DNA of 64,000 bases from Bacteroidetes bacterium UBA6221 (GCA_002421685.1 DISB01000018.1:300653-364652), one strand, 5' to 3'; numbered from the stretch's first letter, positions 39,969-49,078 are shown. Notes: generated by a model from the letters alone, not told the origin. Numbers and translations are program-made.

Positions 39969-41168
39969 TTACGCGAGGTTTTCGTACACGATAGCAGCGC
40001 CCTGTCCTACGCCTATGCACATAGTGGCAAGGCCGTATTTGCCACCGCGTTTTTTCAGTTCGTACAACAATGTAGTGGAAATGCGCGCGCCGCTGCAGCC
40101 CAATGGATGGCCCAAAGCAATAGCGCCGCCGTTTACATTCACCTTATTCCCGTCAAGACCCAGTTCCTGCATACAAGGGATGCCCTGCGCGGCGAAGGCC
40201 TCGTTCAGTTCTACGAGGTCGAGGTCTGCGGAGGTAATGCCGGCTCGTTTCAATGCTTTTTGCGAAGCGGGCACGGGGCCAATGCCCATCACTGCGGGGT
40301 CAACACCGGCTGTGCCCATGCTGACGATACGGGCCATGGGTTTGAGGCCGTATTTCTTCACCGCATCGGCCGAAGCCAGTATCATAGCGGCAGCGCCGTC
40401 GTTTACACCGCTGGAATTGCCTGCTGTAACTGTTCCGTCTTTTTTGAAGGCAGGTTTTAGTGCGGCTAACGCTTCTAAAGATGTTTCGCGCGGGTGCTCG
40501 TCTGTATCAAATACCAGTGTTTTGCCTTTGCCCAGGTCAATAGTATAGGGCGTGATCTCATCGTTGAACCTGCCGGCAGCTTTTGCCGCAATATACCGTT
40601 GTTGGCTTTGCAGTGCGAATTTGTCCTGTGCTTCGCGGGTCACGTTGTAACGCTCAGCAACATTCTCTGCGGTCTCCCCCATACTGTAGGGATGGTACAT
40701 ATCGCTGAGCTTTTTGTTGATGAAGCGCCAGCCTATCGTGGTATCATACATTTCATGCGTGCGGCTGAATGCTTTGTCTGATTTGGCCATTACGAAGGGC
40801 GCACGTGTCATGCTCTCCACGCCCCCGGCGATATATATATCACCGTCGCCACACATGATGGCGCGGGAAGCATCCATGATAGCTTGCAGTCCTGAAGCAC
40901 AGAGACGGTTGACGGTATTGCCGCCCACGGTTACGGGCAGCCCGGCCAGCAAGCCGGCCATACGCGCCACATTGCGGTTGTCCTCGCCGGCCTGGTTGGC
41001 ACAGCCGGCTATTACATCTTCTATTTCATTTACGTCAATAGAGGGATTGCGTTCTATTAGTGTCTTAATAACATGCGCCAGCAGGTCGTCGGGGCGAACG
41101 GTGCTTAGTGAGCCACCATATTTCCCTATCGCAGTGCGTGTTGCGTCTATAACAAAAACTTCTTTCAT
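39969..41168 (-). CDS. Acetyl-CoA C-acyltransferase (thiolase)
   Basis: This 399-residue thiolase has nucleophile Cys90 in NRLCASGLQAI, His354 in GGAIALGHPLGCSGAR and the base Cys384 in MCIGVGQGAA, all intact. It either cleaves 3-ketoacyl-CoA in beta-oxidation or related degradation, or condenses acetyl-CoA. The length and motif details match the FadA/PcaF/AtoB group, but a single assignment is not possible without a tree. It stands alone; the neighbouring trans-sulfuration gene is about 85 nt away in the same orientation. Confidence 0.92.
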   Translation of the reverse strand: MKEVFVIDATRTAIGKYGGSLSTVRPDDLLAHVIKTLIERNPSIDVNEIEDVIAGCANQAGEDNRNVARMAGLLAGLPVTVGGNTVNRLCASGLQAIMDASRAIMCGDGDIYIAGGVESMTRAPFVMAKSDKAFSRTHEMYDTTIGWRFINKKLSDMYHPYSMGETAENVAERYNVTREAQDKFALQSQQRYIAAKAAGRFNDEITPYTIDLGKGKTLVFDTDEHPRETSLEALAALKPAFKKDGTVTAGNSSGVNDGAAAMILASADAVKKYGLKPMARIVSMGTAGVDPAVMGIGPVPASQKALKRAGITSADLDLVELNEAFAAQGIPCMQELGLDGNKVNVNGGAIALGHPLGCSGARISTTLLYELKKRGGKYGLATMCIGVGQGAAIVYENLA

Positions 41169-41253
41169 AATCTTAATTGGCTATTATCAATACTATTGAC
41201 ATTCATTAAAACAACAGATATGGTTTACCGTTATCGTTTATACAGGATATCAG

Positions 41254-42495
41254 CTAATGTATCAACTCACTTGTTGCCGCTAATGCTCGTTCTATGTCCG
41301 CAACTATATCTTCCACATGCTCAATGCCTACGCTCAGCCTTATCAACCCGTCCGTGATGCCGAACTTTATCCTGTCTTCGGGTTTTACGCCTACGTGGGT
41401 GGTAGATGCAGGGTGAGATATAAGCGTATCGCAGGTGCCCAGTGACACAGCACTGGTACATAGCTGCAGGTTGTTGATGAACCGCATGCCCGCTTTATAA
41501 CCGCCTTTCAGTTCAAAACTCATCAAGGCGCCGGGATGTTTCATCTGTGTCTGTGCTATGTGGTAGTCGGGGTGTGTATCCAGGCCTAGGTAATTCACTT
41601 TTTCTACCAGTGGATGCTCGCTCAGGAAACCTGCTACGCGGTGCGCATTGCTGCAATGCCTGTCCATGCGCAGCGGAAAGGTGCGCAGGCCGTTGGTAAG
41701 CAGGTAGGCCTCGAAGGCGTTGCTGTTGGCACCCAGCAGTCTGTGTTTTTTGGTAACGATGGTATTCATCTTTTCGATGTCGCGGCCTATGAGTATGCCC
41801 CCTATCGCCGTGCCGTGTCCGTTGAGGAACTTGGTGGTGCTGTGCATCACATAGTCCACATCGTATTTGAATGGCTGCTGCAGGTAGGGTGTGGCAAAGG
41901 TATTGTCGGCACAGACGGTCAGCCCGTAGGTTTTGCCCAGGGTGCTCAGTGCATCTATATCAATGCATTGCAGGGTGGGGTTGGCAGGTGTTTCTATATA
42001 CATCAGGTTGATGGCTTCATCTGCCTTGATGGCGTTTTCCACCGCTTCGGGGTTGTGAAAGTCTACTATGACGGCTTCAATACCCAGGTCGGGCAGCACT
42101 TTGTCTATCAGTTCCTGCGTGCCGCCGTATAATGAATAGTGTGTGATGATCTTTTCTCCCGCTTTTAAATTGCTCAGCAGCATGGTGGTAATCGCCGCCA
42201 TGCCCGATGCATGCAGGATAGCTTTCAGTTGCAGCGGATTGCCTTGGCTGTCTGTCAGTTTATAAGCTTCCATCATGGCTATTTTCTCTTCAGCCTCGTT
42301 GATGGTGGGGTTGCCGAAGCGGCCATATACATAGCCCTTTTCTTTCCCCAGGAAGATATCAACTGCCTGTTCCGCACTGTCGAAGGTGTAGGTGCTGCTG
42401 GCGTATATTGGTGTCAGGTGGGAGCGGTTGCTTTCCGCTTTGTGTCCGCCGTGTATGCAGATGGTTTCAAAACCTTTGTCGTGCAGTTCCTTCAT
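41254..42495 (-). CDS. PLP-dependent trans-sulfuration enzyme (Cys/Met metabolism family)
   Basis: This 413-residue member of the cystathionine gamma-synthase/gamma-lyase family has PLP Lys222 in HSTTKFLNGHG. It also has YGRFGNPT, the ring-stacking Tyr in SLYGGTQ (123-127), and DNTFATPYLQQPF. Its length is normal. Pseudomonas methionine gamma-lyase carries a Cys two residues after the Tyr; here that position is Gly125, arguing against a classic methionine gamma-lyase. O-acetylhomoserine sulfhydrylase, cystathionine gamma-synthase and gamma-lyase remain possible. A strong terminator lies just upstream. Confidence 0.88.
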   Translation of the reverse strand: MKELHDKGFETICIHGGHKAESNRSHLTPIYASSTYTFDSAEQAVDIFLGKEKGYVYGRFGNPTINEAEEKIAMMEAYKLTDSQGNPLQLKAILHASGMAAITTMLLSNLKAGEKIITHYSLYGGTQELIDKVLPDLGIEAVIVDFHNPEAVENAIKADEAINLMYIETPANPTLQCIDIDALSTLGKTYGLTVCADNTFATPYLQQPFKYDVDYVMHSTTKFLNGHGTAIGGILIGRDIEKMNTIVTKKHRLLGANSNAFEAYLLTNGLRTFPLRMDRHCSNAHRVAGFLSEHPLVEKVNYLGLDTHPDYHIAQTQMKHPGALMSFELKGGYKAGMRFINNLQLCTSAVSLGTCDTLISHPASTTHVGVKPEDRIKFGITDGLIRLSVGIEHVEDIVADIERALAATSELIH

Positions 42496-42539
42496 TTGGG
42501 GTATGTATTTGTGTGCGCAAAGGTACAGCTATTCAGTAA

Positions 42540-42581
42540 AAAAGCAGTCCCCCCAACCAAAGGGCAGGGGGGACTGCTTTT
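42540..42581 (-). terminator. Rho-independent terminator of the DUF1579 gene
   Basis: A perfect 15-bp stem AAAAGCAGTCCCCCC/GGGGGGACTGCTTTT (42540-42554 and 42567-42581), with T runs on both strands, lies 21 nt past the DUF1579 stop. Confidence 0.9.
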
Positions 42582-42601
42582 AACTATTGTTTTATAATTA
42601 G

Positions 42602-43165
42602 CTACTTCTTGCGAGTATAAGTAACTTCCATGGATTTGTATTCTTTCCCGTTCACTACGTTGTACATTTCCATCTTATAACTGTCGTCGTTGGTGAATGT
42701 TACCACCTCACGGAAAGGCGCAGCCGTGCCAGCCATCGGGTCGGTAGCGGTACCTTTGAATTCAACGCATTTTTTGGCGTCGTTCCATGTGCCTTCGCAG
42801 TACATAATACCGGTACCCATGTTATCTATCCAGGTGTTGGTAAATATTTTCCTGGTATTGTCATATCCTGTCAGCGATTCGCCGTTAAAAGGCATTCCGC
42901 CCATGTCTCCGCTGTATATAGATTTCTGGTAGCGGTCGCCCATGTACATGTCCGTTGTTACCTCAGCAGTACTTTCCATTGGCGGCTGGCTGGGGTCCAT
43001 CCACATTTTGGTATTGGCTGTCCAGTGGCCGTTGTATTTGGCCAGCATTTTGTGCATACCGCCTGGTGTAGCGTATGTCATCCATTTTTGCATGTCTTCT
43101 TCGCTTTGTGCAAATGCGCCAAACGCGATGATTGCCGTCAAGGCCGTAAGAATAAGTTTTTTCAT
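42602..43165 (-). CDS. DUF1579 family exported protein
   Basis: This 187-residue protein has a signal peptide (MKKLILTALTAIIAFGAFAQ). A DUF1579-like beta-barrel domain follows with YNGHWTANTKMWMDPSQPPM, GDRYQKSIYSGDMGGMPFNGESLTGYDN and FTNTWIDNMGTGIM. The family is widespread and of unknown function; a lipocalin-like small-ligand fold is often suggested. Monocistronic, divergent from the DinB gene. Confidence 0.8.
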   Translation of the reverse strand: MKKLILTALTAIIAFGAFAQSEEDMQKWMTYATPGGMHKMLAKYNGHWTANTKMWMDPSQPPMESTAEVTTDMYMGDRYQKSIYSGDMGGMPFNGESLTGYDNTRKIFTNTWIDNMGTGIMYCEGTWNDAKKCVEFKGTATDPMAGTAAPFREVVTFTNDDSYKMEMYNVVNGKEYKSMEVTYTRKK

Positions 43166-43255
43166 GAGTAAAAATTTTCAGGCAAGTTACATAAGTTATA
43201 TAATAGATAAATCAAAACAATCAGCTAACTTGGCAGTATTATTACACGTGAGGGT

Positions 43256-43747
43256 ATGAAGGAATTATTGCTGCAGATGGCCAGGTACAATACCTGGGCC
43301 AATAAACAATTCATTGATGTATTGTTGAAACTTGATGAAGATGTATGGGATATGGAAATAACCAGCAGTTTCCCATCCATACGCAAAACGGTTTACCATT
43401 TATGGAGCGCCGAAGATATCTGGCTGCAACGTTTGAACCTGGCAGAGCAACCGCAGTGGGCGGAATCCGTCTTTAGCGGCAACTTCGCGACAGCGCTGGA
43501 AAAATGGCAGAACGCTTCGCAAGCCCTGCAGACCTTCGTAGAAAATCAATACGACGATGAAGCGTTCCGTCATGTGCTGCAATACTACAACCTGAAAAAG
43601 GTATCATTTAAGATACCAGTGTACATGGTACTGATGCAGGCCTTTAACCACGCTACCTACCACAGGGGGCAGCTCACTACTATGCTACGACAGGCAGGGG
43701 TAAAGAAAATACCGGGTACCGACCTTCACACCTTTGCTACCAGGTAG
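43256..43747 (+). CDS. DinB family protein
   Basis: This 163-residue DinB/YfiT-type four-helix protein carries the metal-binding His triad as His48 (TVYHLWSAEDIW), His132 and His136 (FNHATYHRGQ). Members are damage-inducible or thiol-transferase-like metalloenzymes. The reaction is not predictable. The ATG at 43256 is supported by the conserved MARYNTWAN opening. Divergent from DUF1579. Confidence 0.9.
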   Translation: MKELLLQMARYNTWANKQFIDVLLKLDEDVWDMEITSSFPSIRKTVYHLWSAEDIWLQRLNLAEQPQWAESVFSGNFATALEKWQNASQALQTFVENQYDDEAFRHVLQYYNLKKVSFKIPVYMVLMQAFNHATYHRGQLTTMLRQAGVKKIPGTDLHTFATR

Positions 43748-43751
43748 GGTG

Positions 43752-43922
43752 TTAGTTTCCGGCCTTATTTTTGGCCTTTGTATTCGGCTTAACGCCCCGC
43801 TTGTTGTTGGTGCTTTTATATTTTGCCTCTTTGTTTTCGCGGCTATCCATATCGTCGCGTATATCCGGCCTTGCTACCTTTGTCTTGCCGCCGGTGTTCA
43901 CTTGTTTTTTACCTGATTTCAT
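43752..43922 (-). CDS. Small basic protein, 56 residues
   Basis: A minus-strand frame from the ATG at 43922 to the TAA at 43752 encodes 56 residues. It starts MKSGKKQVNTGGKTKVARP and is rich in Lys, Arg and Asn with no hydrophobic stretch. Its codon use looks like that of neighbouring genes and it fills the otherwise empty gap after DinB. It may be a nucleic-acid-associated or disordered protein; I do not recognise a family. It is shorter than common gene-calling cutoffs. Confidence 0.5.
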   Translation of the reverse strand: MKSGKKQVNTGGKTKVARPDIRDDMDSRENKEAKYKSTNNKRGVKPNTKAKNKAGN

Positions 43923-44040
43923 ACCAATAAATTTTTATCTAAGGTAATATGCGCCATATGGGTAGAAAAATGAGTTTTGTCATAGCGGGCGTACATTACG
44001 AATGATTTTTAACCCATTCGCATTTTTAAGGCCGATATTA

Positions 44041-44048
44041 TAATTTTG
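44041..44048 (+). promoter_or_regulatory. Candidate -7 element for the MGMT-like gene
   Basis: TAATTTTG matches TAnnTTTG and lies 22 nt before the ATG at 44071. A TTTTT near 44022 could serve as a weak -33 element. Confidence 0.4.
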
Positions 44049-44070
44049 CCCGATGTTATAACCGGAGACT

Positions 44071-44490
44071 ATGAAGAGCAAAAAGAAATCGTGGGCCGAA
44101 AAAATGAGGGCCGATATGCAACACGAGGTAAAAACCAATGATAAGGATTTTGCGGATATACCTGTGGGACACAGTTTTCTAATAGCCACCCCATCTATAG
44201 TGAATGAGTATGTACGCAACATCCCTGAGGGGAAGCATGTGACCATAAAGCAGATGCGGGAAGACCTTGCTGCGGAGTATCATGCCGAATATACCTGCCC
44301 GGTGACGTCGGGAATATTTCTGCGTATAGTGGCCGAGAATGCCTGGGAAGAACTGATGAAAGGGAAAAGTGTCGCCAGGATAACACCCTTCTGGCGCATG
44401 ATAGACCTGAAATCGCCATCGGCAAAAAAACTGGCCTGCGGCACAGACTTCATCAGGGAAATGCGCGAGAAAGAGGGATTAGGTGAATAA
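44071..44490 (+). CDS. MGMT-like (alkyltransferase-like) protein
   Basis: This 139-residue protein resembles the C-terminal domain of O6-alkylguanine DNA alkyltransferases. It has NIPEGKHVTIKQMREDLAAEY (helix before the DNA-binding wing), YTCPVTSGIFLRIVAENAWEE and TPFWRMIDLK. The PCHR acceptor motif of active MGMT is missing, so it is at most an alkyltransferase-like, non-transferring protein of the type annotated MGMT family in Bacteroidota. A role in DNA repair is inferred from homology only. The first 35 residues are basic. Confidence 0.65.
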   Translation: MKSKKKSWAEKMRADMQHEVKTNDKDFADIPVGHSFLIATPSIVNEYVRNIPEGKHVTIKQMREDLAAEYHAEYTCPVTSGIFLRIVAENAWEELMKGKSVARITPFWRMIDLKSPSAKKLACGTDFIREMREKEGLGE

Positions 44491-44582
44491 AAGAATGATT
44501 TTTAGCCATTAAGGAACTTTTTAAAGGCCTTAACATACTGTATCTTCGTCCCGTTCGTTATATTTACCGTTAACAGTTGTTG

Positions 44583-45290
44583 ATGCGGATAAAATACATT
44601 GTTACAATACTACTTGTCCTGGGAATGACCCTGCCGGCCACTGCGCAACGCAAGGTGCTGAACATGGCCGAGCATGATTCAAAGGCCTATTATTTCGGAA
44701 TTACTTTCGGGGCCAACTTTTCTACCTACCGCATTAAGTATTCCCAGAGTTTTATTGACAACGATACTTTCAAGGCGATACAGCCCGATTTCGGGCCTGG
44801 TTTTAACCTGGGCCTGATGGGCAACCTGCGGCTGAATGATTTTGTAGACCTGCGCTTTGTTCCCTCACTGGCATTTGCCGAAAAGAAAGTGACGCTCAAT
44901 GCCCGCGATGTTGCCGGCAACGACAGTATCTCCAACCGGACAGTTGAGTCGATATATATGCACCTGCCACTCCAACTGAAATTTAAAAGCGACAGGATAA
45001 AGAACTTCCGTTTTTATGCCATAACAGGCCTGAAGTTTGACTATGATATGGCAGCCAACGCACGCTCGCGCCGCAGGGATGAGTTTATCAAAGTTTCTGC
45101 AGCCGATTTTGGGTATGAACTGGGTGTGGGTTTTGAATTTTATTATCCCAACTTCATCTTCTCGCCCGAAATAAAGCTGAGTCAAGGATTGGGCAACCAG
45201 ATATTTAAAGATCACAATATACCGCTCAGCAACGCCATAGATGTTTTGAGCACCCGGATGATTGTTATTTCCCTGCACCTGGAAGGTTAA
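44583..45290 (+). CDS. porT: PorT-like outer-membrane beta-barrel protein
   Basis: From the ATG at 44583 this is a 235-residue outer-membrane protein with signal MRIKYIVTILLVLGMTLPATAQ and an eight-strand-type barrel. It has YYFGITFGANFSTYRIKYS near the N terminus, FGPGFNLGLMGNLRLNDFVDLRFVPSL and a C-terminal strand ending in Leu-Glu-Gly. These match PorT, a component needed for type IX secretion in Bacteroidota. Its length fits PorT. Two other T9SS-dependent cargo types lie in the window. A generic outer-membrane barrel protein is the alternative. Confidence 0.7.
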   Translation: MRIKYIVTILLVLGMTLPATAQRKVLNMAEHDSKAYYFGITFGANFSTYRIKYSQSFIDNDTFKAIQPDFGPGFNLGLMGNLRLNDFVDLRFVPSLAFAEKKVTLNARDVAGNDSISNRTVESIYMHLPLQLKFKSDRIKNFRFYAITGLKFDYDMAANARSRRRDEFIKVSAADFGYELGVGFEFYYPNFIFSPEIKLSQGLGNQIFKDHNIPLSNAIDVLSTRMIVISLHLEG

Positions 45291-45342
45291 AAAATGCATA
45301 AAGTGCAAAGCACCGTAAAGGCATTTTAATCCCGGAACCAGG

Positions 45343-45942
45343 CTAATTAGCCTCCATTATTGCCATCATGTCATATATACAGAATATCCCGTCGCGAAAC
45401 AGGTTTTCCGGTACATGTATGCTGCTGCCACCGGGTTGTTTCGACGGTATGTTGGCAACATCCTCGTGCGGCATATAGTCATACCGCCTGTCATCTTCAG
45501 CCACTATTTTCTGGCCGATACCGGCAATACAATAGGGGGCAGTGCGCTCCTTGCCTTTCGGCTCGTTATTGCCGTGCCCGAAGTATTGGGCAGGATATTG
45601 CGCATTCAACGCATGTACGCACTGGTGCAGGAGGGTATTGCATACGCTGTGTACCGGCCTGTTCAGTTTCAGTTTGTTCAGGTGTATGACGGTCGGGTTC
45701 AACCGGTCATCATAAGTATAGGCCTCGCTGCAAAACTTCAGCGGCCAGTACAGATCGATAGAAAGCCGCAGGTCTGTATTGCAGAACATATCGGTTATTT
45801 CCCTGGGGGATACAGTAGCCATATCAAATTGTTTAGTGTTATATATTGCATCAAGGAAAGGGATGTAGGTAAAAAGGTTGTTCACATACACTACAGCCGC
45901 TCCTATTGTCTCATTACCGCCGTAATAGTCTATCCTTATCAT
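45343..45942 (-). CDS. SprT-like putative metallopeptidase, HQxxH variant
   Basis: This 199-residue cytoplasmic protein contains NTLLHQCVHALNAQYPAQYF at residues 103-122 and then GHGNNE. The layout of SprT-like zincins is HExxH, then a spaced HG. Here the catalytic Glu of HExxH is Gln107, so zinc binding could persist while hydrolysis is doubtful. A later EDDRRYDYMPHED stretch is acidic. It is convergent with porT. Function unknown; the fold assignment is moderate. Confidence 0.5.
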   Translation of the reverse strand: MIRIDYYGGNETIGAAVVYVNNLFTYIPFLDAIYNTKQFDMATVSPREITDMFCNTDLRLSIDLYWPLKFCSEAYTYDDRLNPTVIHLNKLKLNRPVHSVCNTLLHQCVHALNAQYPAQYFGHGNNEPKGKERTAPYCIAGIGQKIVAEDDRRYDYMPHEDVANIPSKQPGGSSIHVPENLFRDGIFCIYDMMAIMEAN

Positions 45943-46174
45943 ACGTTGTTTGTTCTGTTTGCTCCACAGTGCAGGGTTTACAGGTTAGTGAGGATAATTC
46001 TTGTTGTAAGCGGTTGCTACCAAACACTGATTGACCGCCTTACAAAAATGCTGAATCCGTAACAACGCTACAACGGGGAAATGTGCAAAAGGGTGGGGGT
46101 ATTTTTCACGGGTCTGTTTGATAAGTGACAAAGAAATATGTTACTTTGCGCCTGTTACATAAAGAGAGAATACT

Positions 46175-46963
46175 ATGCCCGTAAAAATTCAAACAGGAGA
46201 TAATTCATCTGACCCGCGTGTCATAAGCCTGGAGTCTTACATGAATGGCCGTGCCAATTTCGACCTGCATTATTACTATTCCCATACAGAAGCGTCTTTT
46301 GGGGGACAGGTTATTAATGCGCAATGGAATGACCTGCAGGCCGCCGTTACAGATTATGTTAATACATCGGGCATGCCCGAGGCCCAGGTAGCGCTCAGGT
46401 TTGTGCATTGCTTTTCGCCGGTTGACCCTGCGGAGTTATTTCTCCGTTTGCAGATATGCGGTATGGTACCATCACCGCTTCCTGTGCCGCCCGGAGTACA
46501 GGCTATATTCGACCTGGATACCACTAATTCGAAATGGTACGAAATAAGGAATGGCGCCATTACAGTGACCAACGACGAAGAACTTTTTGGGCCCATGTAC
46601 CTGGATGCCTTTTTTTACAAAACAGAGCCCCAGTCGGCCGAAATGGAACGCCTGATGGATGGCCCTCATAAATTTGTGAGGAACCTGGTTTTGCCCTGGG
46701 CGTTGGAAATTAAGCTGATGTACCTGGAAAACGGCAGCCCCGAAAACGCAGGCATACATTTCGCCGCTTGTTCTTATACCGAAGCCAATCCGGAATACAG
46801 CCATGTGGAGTGGCCGCACGGGTTGGTGGTATACCTGTCGAACAGTGAAGGGCATGCCATGCTGGATAATACTGCCTACATCAGTATTTTCCACAACAAG
46901 GGCGCGGATTATTCATCTTTGTGTCCACCCAATTGCAATGTTTATATTCAGCCGGCTGTTTGA
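46175..46963 (+). CDS. Hypothetical protein, 262 residues
   Basis: I do not recognise this protein. No signal peptide or membrane helix is seen, so it is probably cytoplasmic. Its N-terminal half begins MPVKIQTGDNSSDPRVISLE and is rich in aromatic and His residues. The C-terminal region has FAACSYTEANPEYSHVEWPHGLVVYLS and CPPNCNVYI with paired Cys. A TTACTTTG near 46141 resembles a -7 element with one base missing. The two-component genes follow downstream but with a 30-nt gap to a different membrane gene. Confidence 0.45.
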   Translation: MPVKIQTGDNSSDPRVISLESYMNGRANFDLHYYYSHTEASFGGQVINAQWNDLQAAVTDYVNTSGMPEAQVALRFVHCFSPVDPAELFLRLQICGMVPSPLPVPPGVQAIFDLDTTNSKWYEIRNGAITVTNDEELFGPMYLDAFFYKTEPQSAEMERLMDGPHKFVRNLVLPWALEIKLMYLENGSPENAGIHFAACSYTEANPEYSHVEWPHGLVVYLSNSEGHAMLDNTAYISIFHNKGADYSSLCPPNCNVYIQPAV

Positions 46964-46995
46964 TATTTAAAAATATTGAGTAAAAAAGCAATGTA

Positions 46996-47646
46996 ATGCA
47001 AGCTTACATAGCTGTTACATCATTATTCCAACTGGCGGCCATCGTCGCAGGATTTTATTGTATAGATAAGCTCACCCTTCCGTACAAGCTATTGTTGCTG
47101 CAAATTATCATGGCGTTTATCAATGATATTGTTGCATGGGCCATCCAGAAGTATGTCGGATACAGCAACGTCCCATTATATAATATTTACACTATTGTGG
47201 AAGTCTGGCTTTTAGGTAGCGCCTGTCGATTGTTATTTAAAAATCCTGTAGTTCGCCGGATGATTAGCTATCTGTTACCTTGTCTGACAATAATCTGGAT
47301 GGTGAATACAATAGAAAATGGAATTAGCGTTTTCAATAACTGGGCGGTAATTTCCAATGCTATTTTTTATGTTATATTCTATTTAATGCTTTTAGGGGAT
47401 AATTCAATTTTTACCCGTAAAGAACTTTACAAGCAGCCACTTTTCCTTATATCTATGGCAATAGTTGTTTATTATGCTACCATAATTCCTTTATTTGGGC
47501 TTATGAACTATTTAACCAATAGCAAAATGCAGTTGGCAGGTAAATTATTTAAAATCAATTTTGGCGCCGCTATACTCCGCTATCTTTTAGTCGCTACAGC
47601 TTTCTATCTTTATGCTCGCAAGGCTAAGGAAGCTTATGTTAGATAA
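46996..47646 (+). CDS. Polytopic membrane protein near the two-component system
   Basis: This 216-residue hydrophobic protein has about six membrane helices, the first LFQLAAIVAGFYC and the last AAILRYLLVATAFYLYA. It has no recognised enzyme motif. The ATG of the histidine kinase (47636) lies 11 nt inside its 3' end, so the two are translationally coupled. It may be a membrane sensor or partner for the kinase, whose own sensing part is very short. Similar gene pairs are frequent in Bacteroidota. The role is inference. Confidence 0.65.
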   Translation: MQAYIAVTSLFQLAAIVAGFYCIDKLTLPYKLLLLQIIMAFINDIVAWAIQKYVGYSNVPLYNIYTIVEVWLLGSACRLLFKNPVVRRMISYLLPCLTIIWMVNTIENGISVFNNWAVISNAIFYVIFYLMLLGDNSIFTRKELYKQPLFLISMAIVVYYATIIPLFGLMNYLTNSKMQLAGKLFKINFGAAILRYLLVATAFYLYARKAKEAYVR

Positions 47647-48409
47647 CGATATTGTACTTACGGTCATTGTCACCACACTACTGATATTACTGCTGATAGC
47701 GGGTGTTATCATCACGATGGTGCTTGCCAACCGCAGGCATGTGCAGCAGGAAGTAAAGATGGCGCAGATGCAGGTAGAATATGAAAAAGAACTGCGCGCC
47801 GTAGAAAACGAAGTACAGGAGCAAACAATGACCAACGTGGCCCGCGAACTGCACGATAATATAGGCCAATTGCTCACACTGCTGCGGCTGCAACTGGAAC
47901 AGGAGAAACTGGATGACAGTGTTTTTGCCGGGCGGCTTGCGCCTGTTGACAACACACTGTCTGATACGATAGACCAGGTACGCCTGCTGAGCCATAGCCT
48001 GAATACCGACCACCTGGAAAAACAGGGATTGGTATATGCCATAGAAAAAGAGGTGGACAGGCTGTCGAAACTAAAGAGGCTGAAGGTGCAATGGACCACT
48101 GACGGCAATGAGCCGCCATTTGACAAAGGCAGGCGCATTATGGTGTTCCGGATGATGCAGGAGGTGTTGAATAACGCCTTAAAACATTCCGGGGCTAAAA
48201 ACATTCATATCAGCATGAACAATACAAATGGCTTCAGGCTGGAAATAAAAGACGACGGCAGGGGGTTTGATAAAGAAAAGGCGCTGGCCGATGGAAAAGG
48301 CTCGGGCCTGCACAACCTGGCAAAACGCGCAAAGTTGTCCGGGCTTGCGCTGGAAATAGACAGCAATGCCGGTAAGGGCAGTATCTTTACCTTTACTGAA
48401 AACACGTAA
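47636..48409 (+). CDS. Sensor histidine kinase (NarX/DegS-like, HisKA_3)
   Basis: From the ATG at 47636 this is a 257-residue kinase with one membrane helix (residues 9-31) and a coiled-coil stretch. The dimerisation/phosphoacceptor helix carries His73 in VARELHDNIGQLLTL, and a HATPase_c domain has EVLNNALKHSGAKNI, KDDGRGFD and GKGSGLHNLAKRA. No extracytoplasmic domain is present, so sensing may depend on the overlapping membrane protein. The response regulator gene starts 4 nt after its stop. Start choice: the upstream in-frame ATG at 47612 is inside the preceding gene. Confidence 0.9.
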   Translation: MLDNDIVLTVIVTTLLILLLIAGVIITMVLANRRHVQQEVKMAQMQVEYEKELRAVENEVQEQTMTNVARELHDNIGQLLTLLRLQLEQEKLDDSVFAGRLAPVDNTLSDTIDQVRLLSHSLNTDHLEKQGLVYAIEKEVDRLSKLKRLKVQWTTDGNEPPFDKGRRIMVFRMMQEVLNNALKHSGAKNIHISMNNTNGFRLEIKDDGRGFDKEKALADGKGSGLHNLAKRAKLSGLALEIDSNAGKGSIFTFTENT

Positions 48410-48413
48410 ACCT

Positions 48414-49076
48414 ATGGCGTACGCTGCTGATATATTCCTGGTGGACGACCACCCCGTGGTGCGCAACGGCCTCAAGACGCTGATAGAGCGGCTGGGCAAC
48501 TACCGCGTGACGGGCGAGTACGATAATGGCTGGGACCTGATGAAGGATTATCCTTTTACCGATCCCCCGGCGCTTATTATTATGGACCTGGTTATGCCCG
48601 TGATGGACGGCGCAGAAACCGTACTGGCATTAAAACAAAAAGGTTCAAAAACGCCTGTGCTGATATTAACGATGGAGGCAGATGAACGTGCTATCATCAA
48701 CCTGTTCCGGCAGGGCATAAGGGGCTACCTGCCCAAGAGCTCTACGGCCGATGTGCTGCGCAAGGCCATAAGCGATGTCTTGTTAAGCGGCTATTATCAT
48801 AACGAAATGCTGGCCAAAGCACTCCTGTCTCCAGACAATACAGCACCGGACGAGAGACAACTCGTATTGAACCAGACGAGCCAGCGCGAACGGGATTTTC
48901 TTAAACTGGTTTGTGACGAGAATGAGCCAACCTATGAGCAGATAGCCACTATAATGAACGTGAGCCGGCGCACAGTGGATGGCTACAGGGAGGCCCTGTT
49001 CACCAAGTTTAATATCCGCTCGAAGACCGGATTGGTAATGTTTGCGATAAAATACGGTATTGTAAAGCCGGTATAA
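48414..49076 (+). CDS. NarL/LuxR-type response regulator
   Basis: From the ATG at 48414 this is a 220-residue regulator. The receiver domain has the acidic pair Asp11/Asp12 (LVDDH), phospho-accepting Asp58 (LIIMDLVMPVMDG) and a conserved switch Thr region (LILTMEA). A LuxR-type HTH (SQRERDFLKL...YEQIATIMNVSRRTVDGYREALFTKF) occupies about residues 155-215. It directly follows its cognate kinase (4-nt gap) and is followed by a strong terminator. Target genes are unknown. Confidence 0.92.
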   Translation: MAYAADIFLVDDHPVVRNGLKTLIERLGNYRVTGEYDNGWDLMKDYPFTDPPALIIMDLVMPVMDGAETVLALKQKGSKTPVLILTMEADERAIINLFRQGIRGYLPKSSTADVLRKAISDVLLSGYYHNEMLAKALLSPDNTAPDERQLVLNQTSQRERDFLKLVCDENEPTYEQIATIMNVSRRTVDGYREALFTKFNIRSKTGLVMFAIKYGIVKPV

Positions 49077-49078
49077 AT

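Noticed and set aside
41254..42495. Methionine gamma-lyase
   Set aside because: The Cys typical of the Pseudomonas enzyme near the stacking Tyr is Gly125, so a specific lyase name is not supported.
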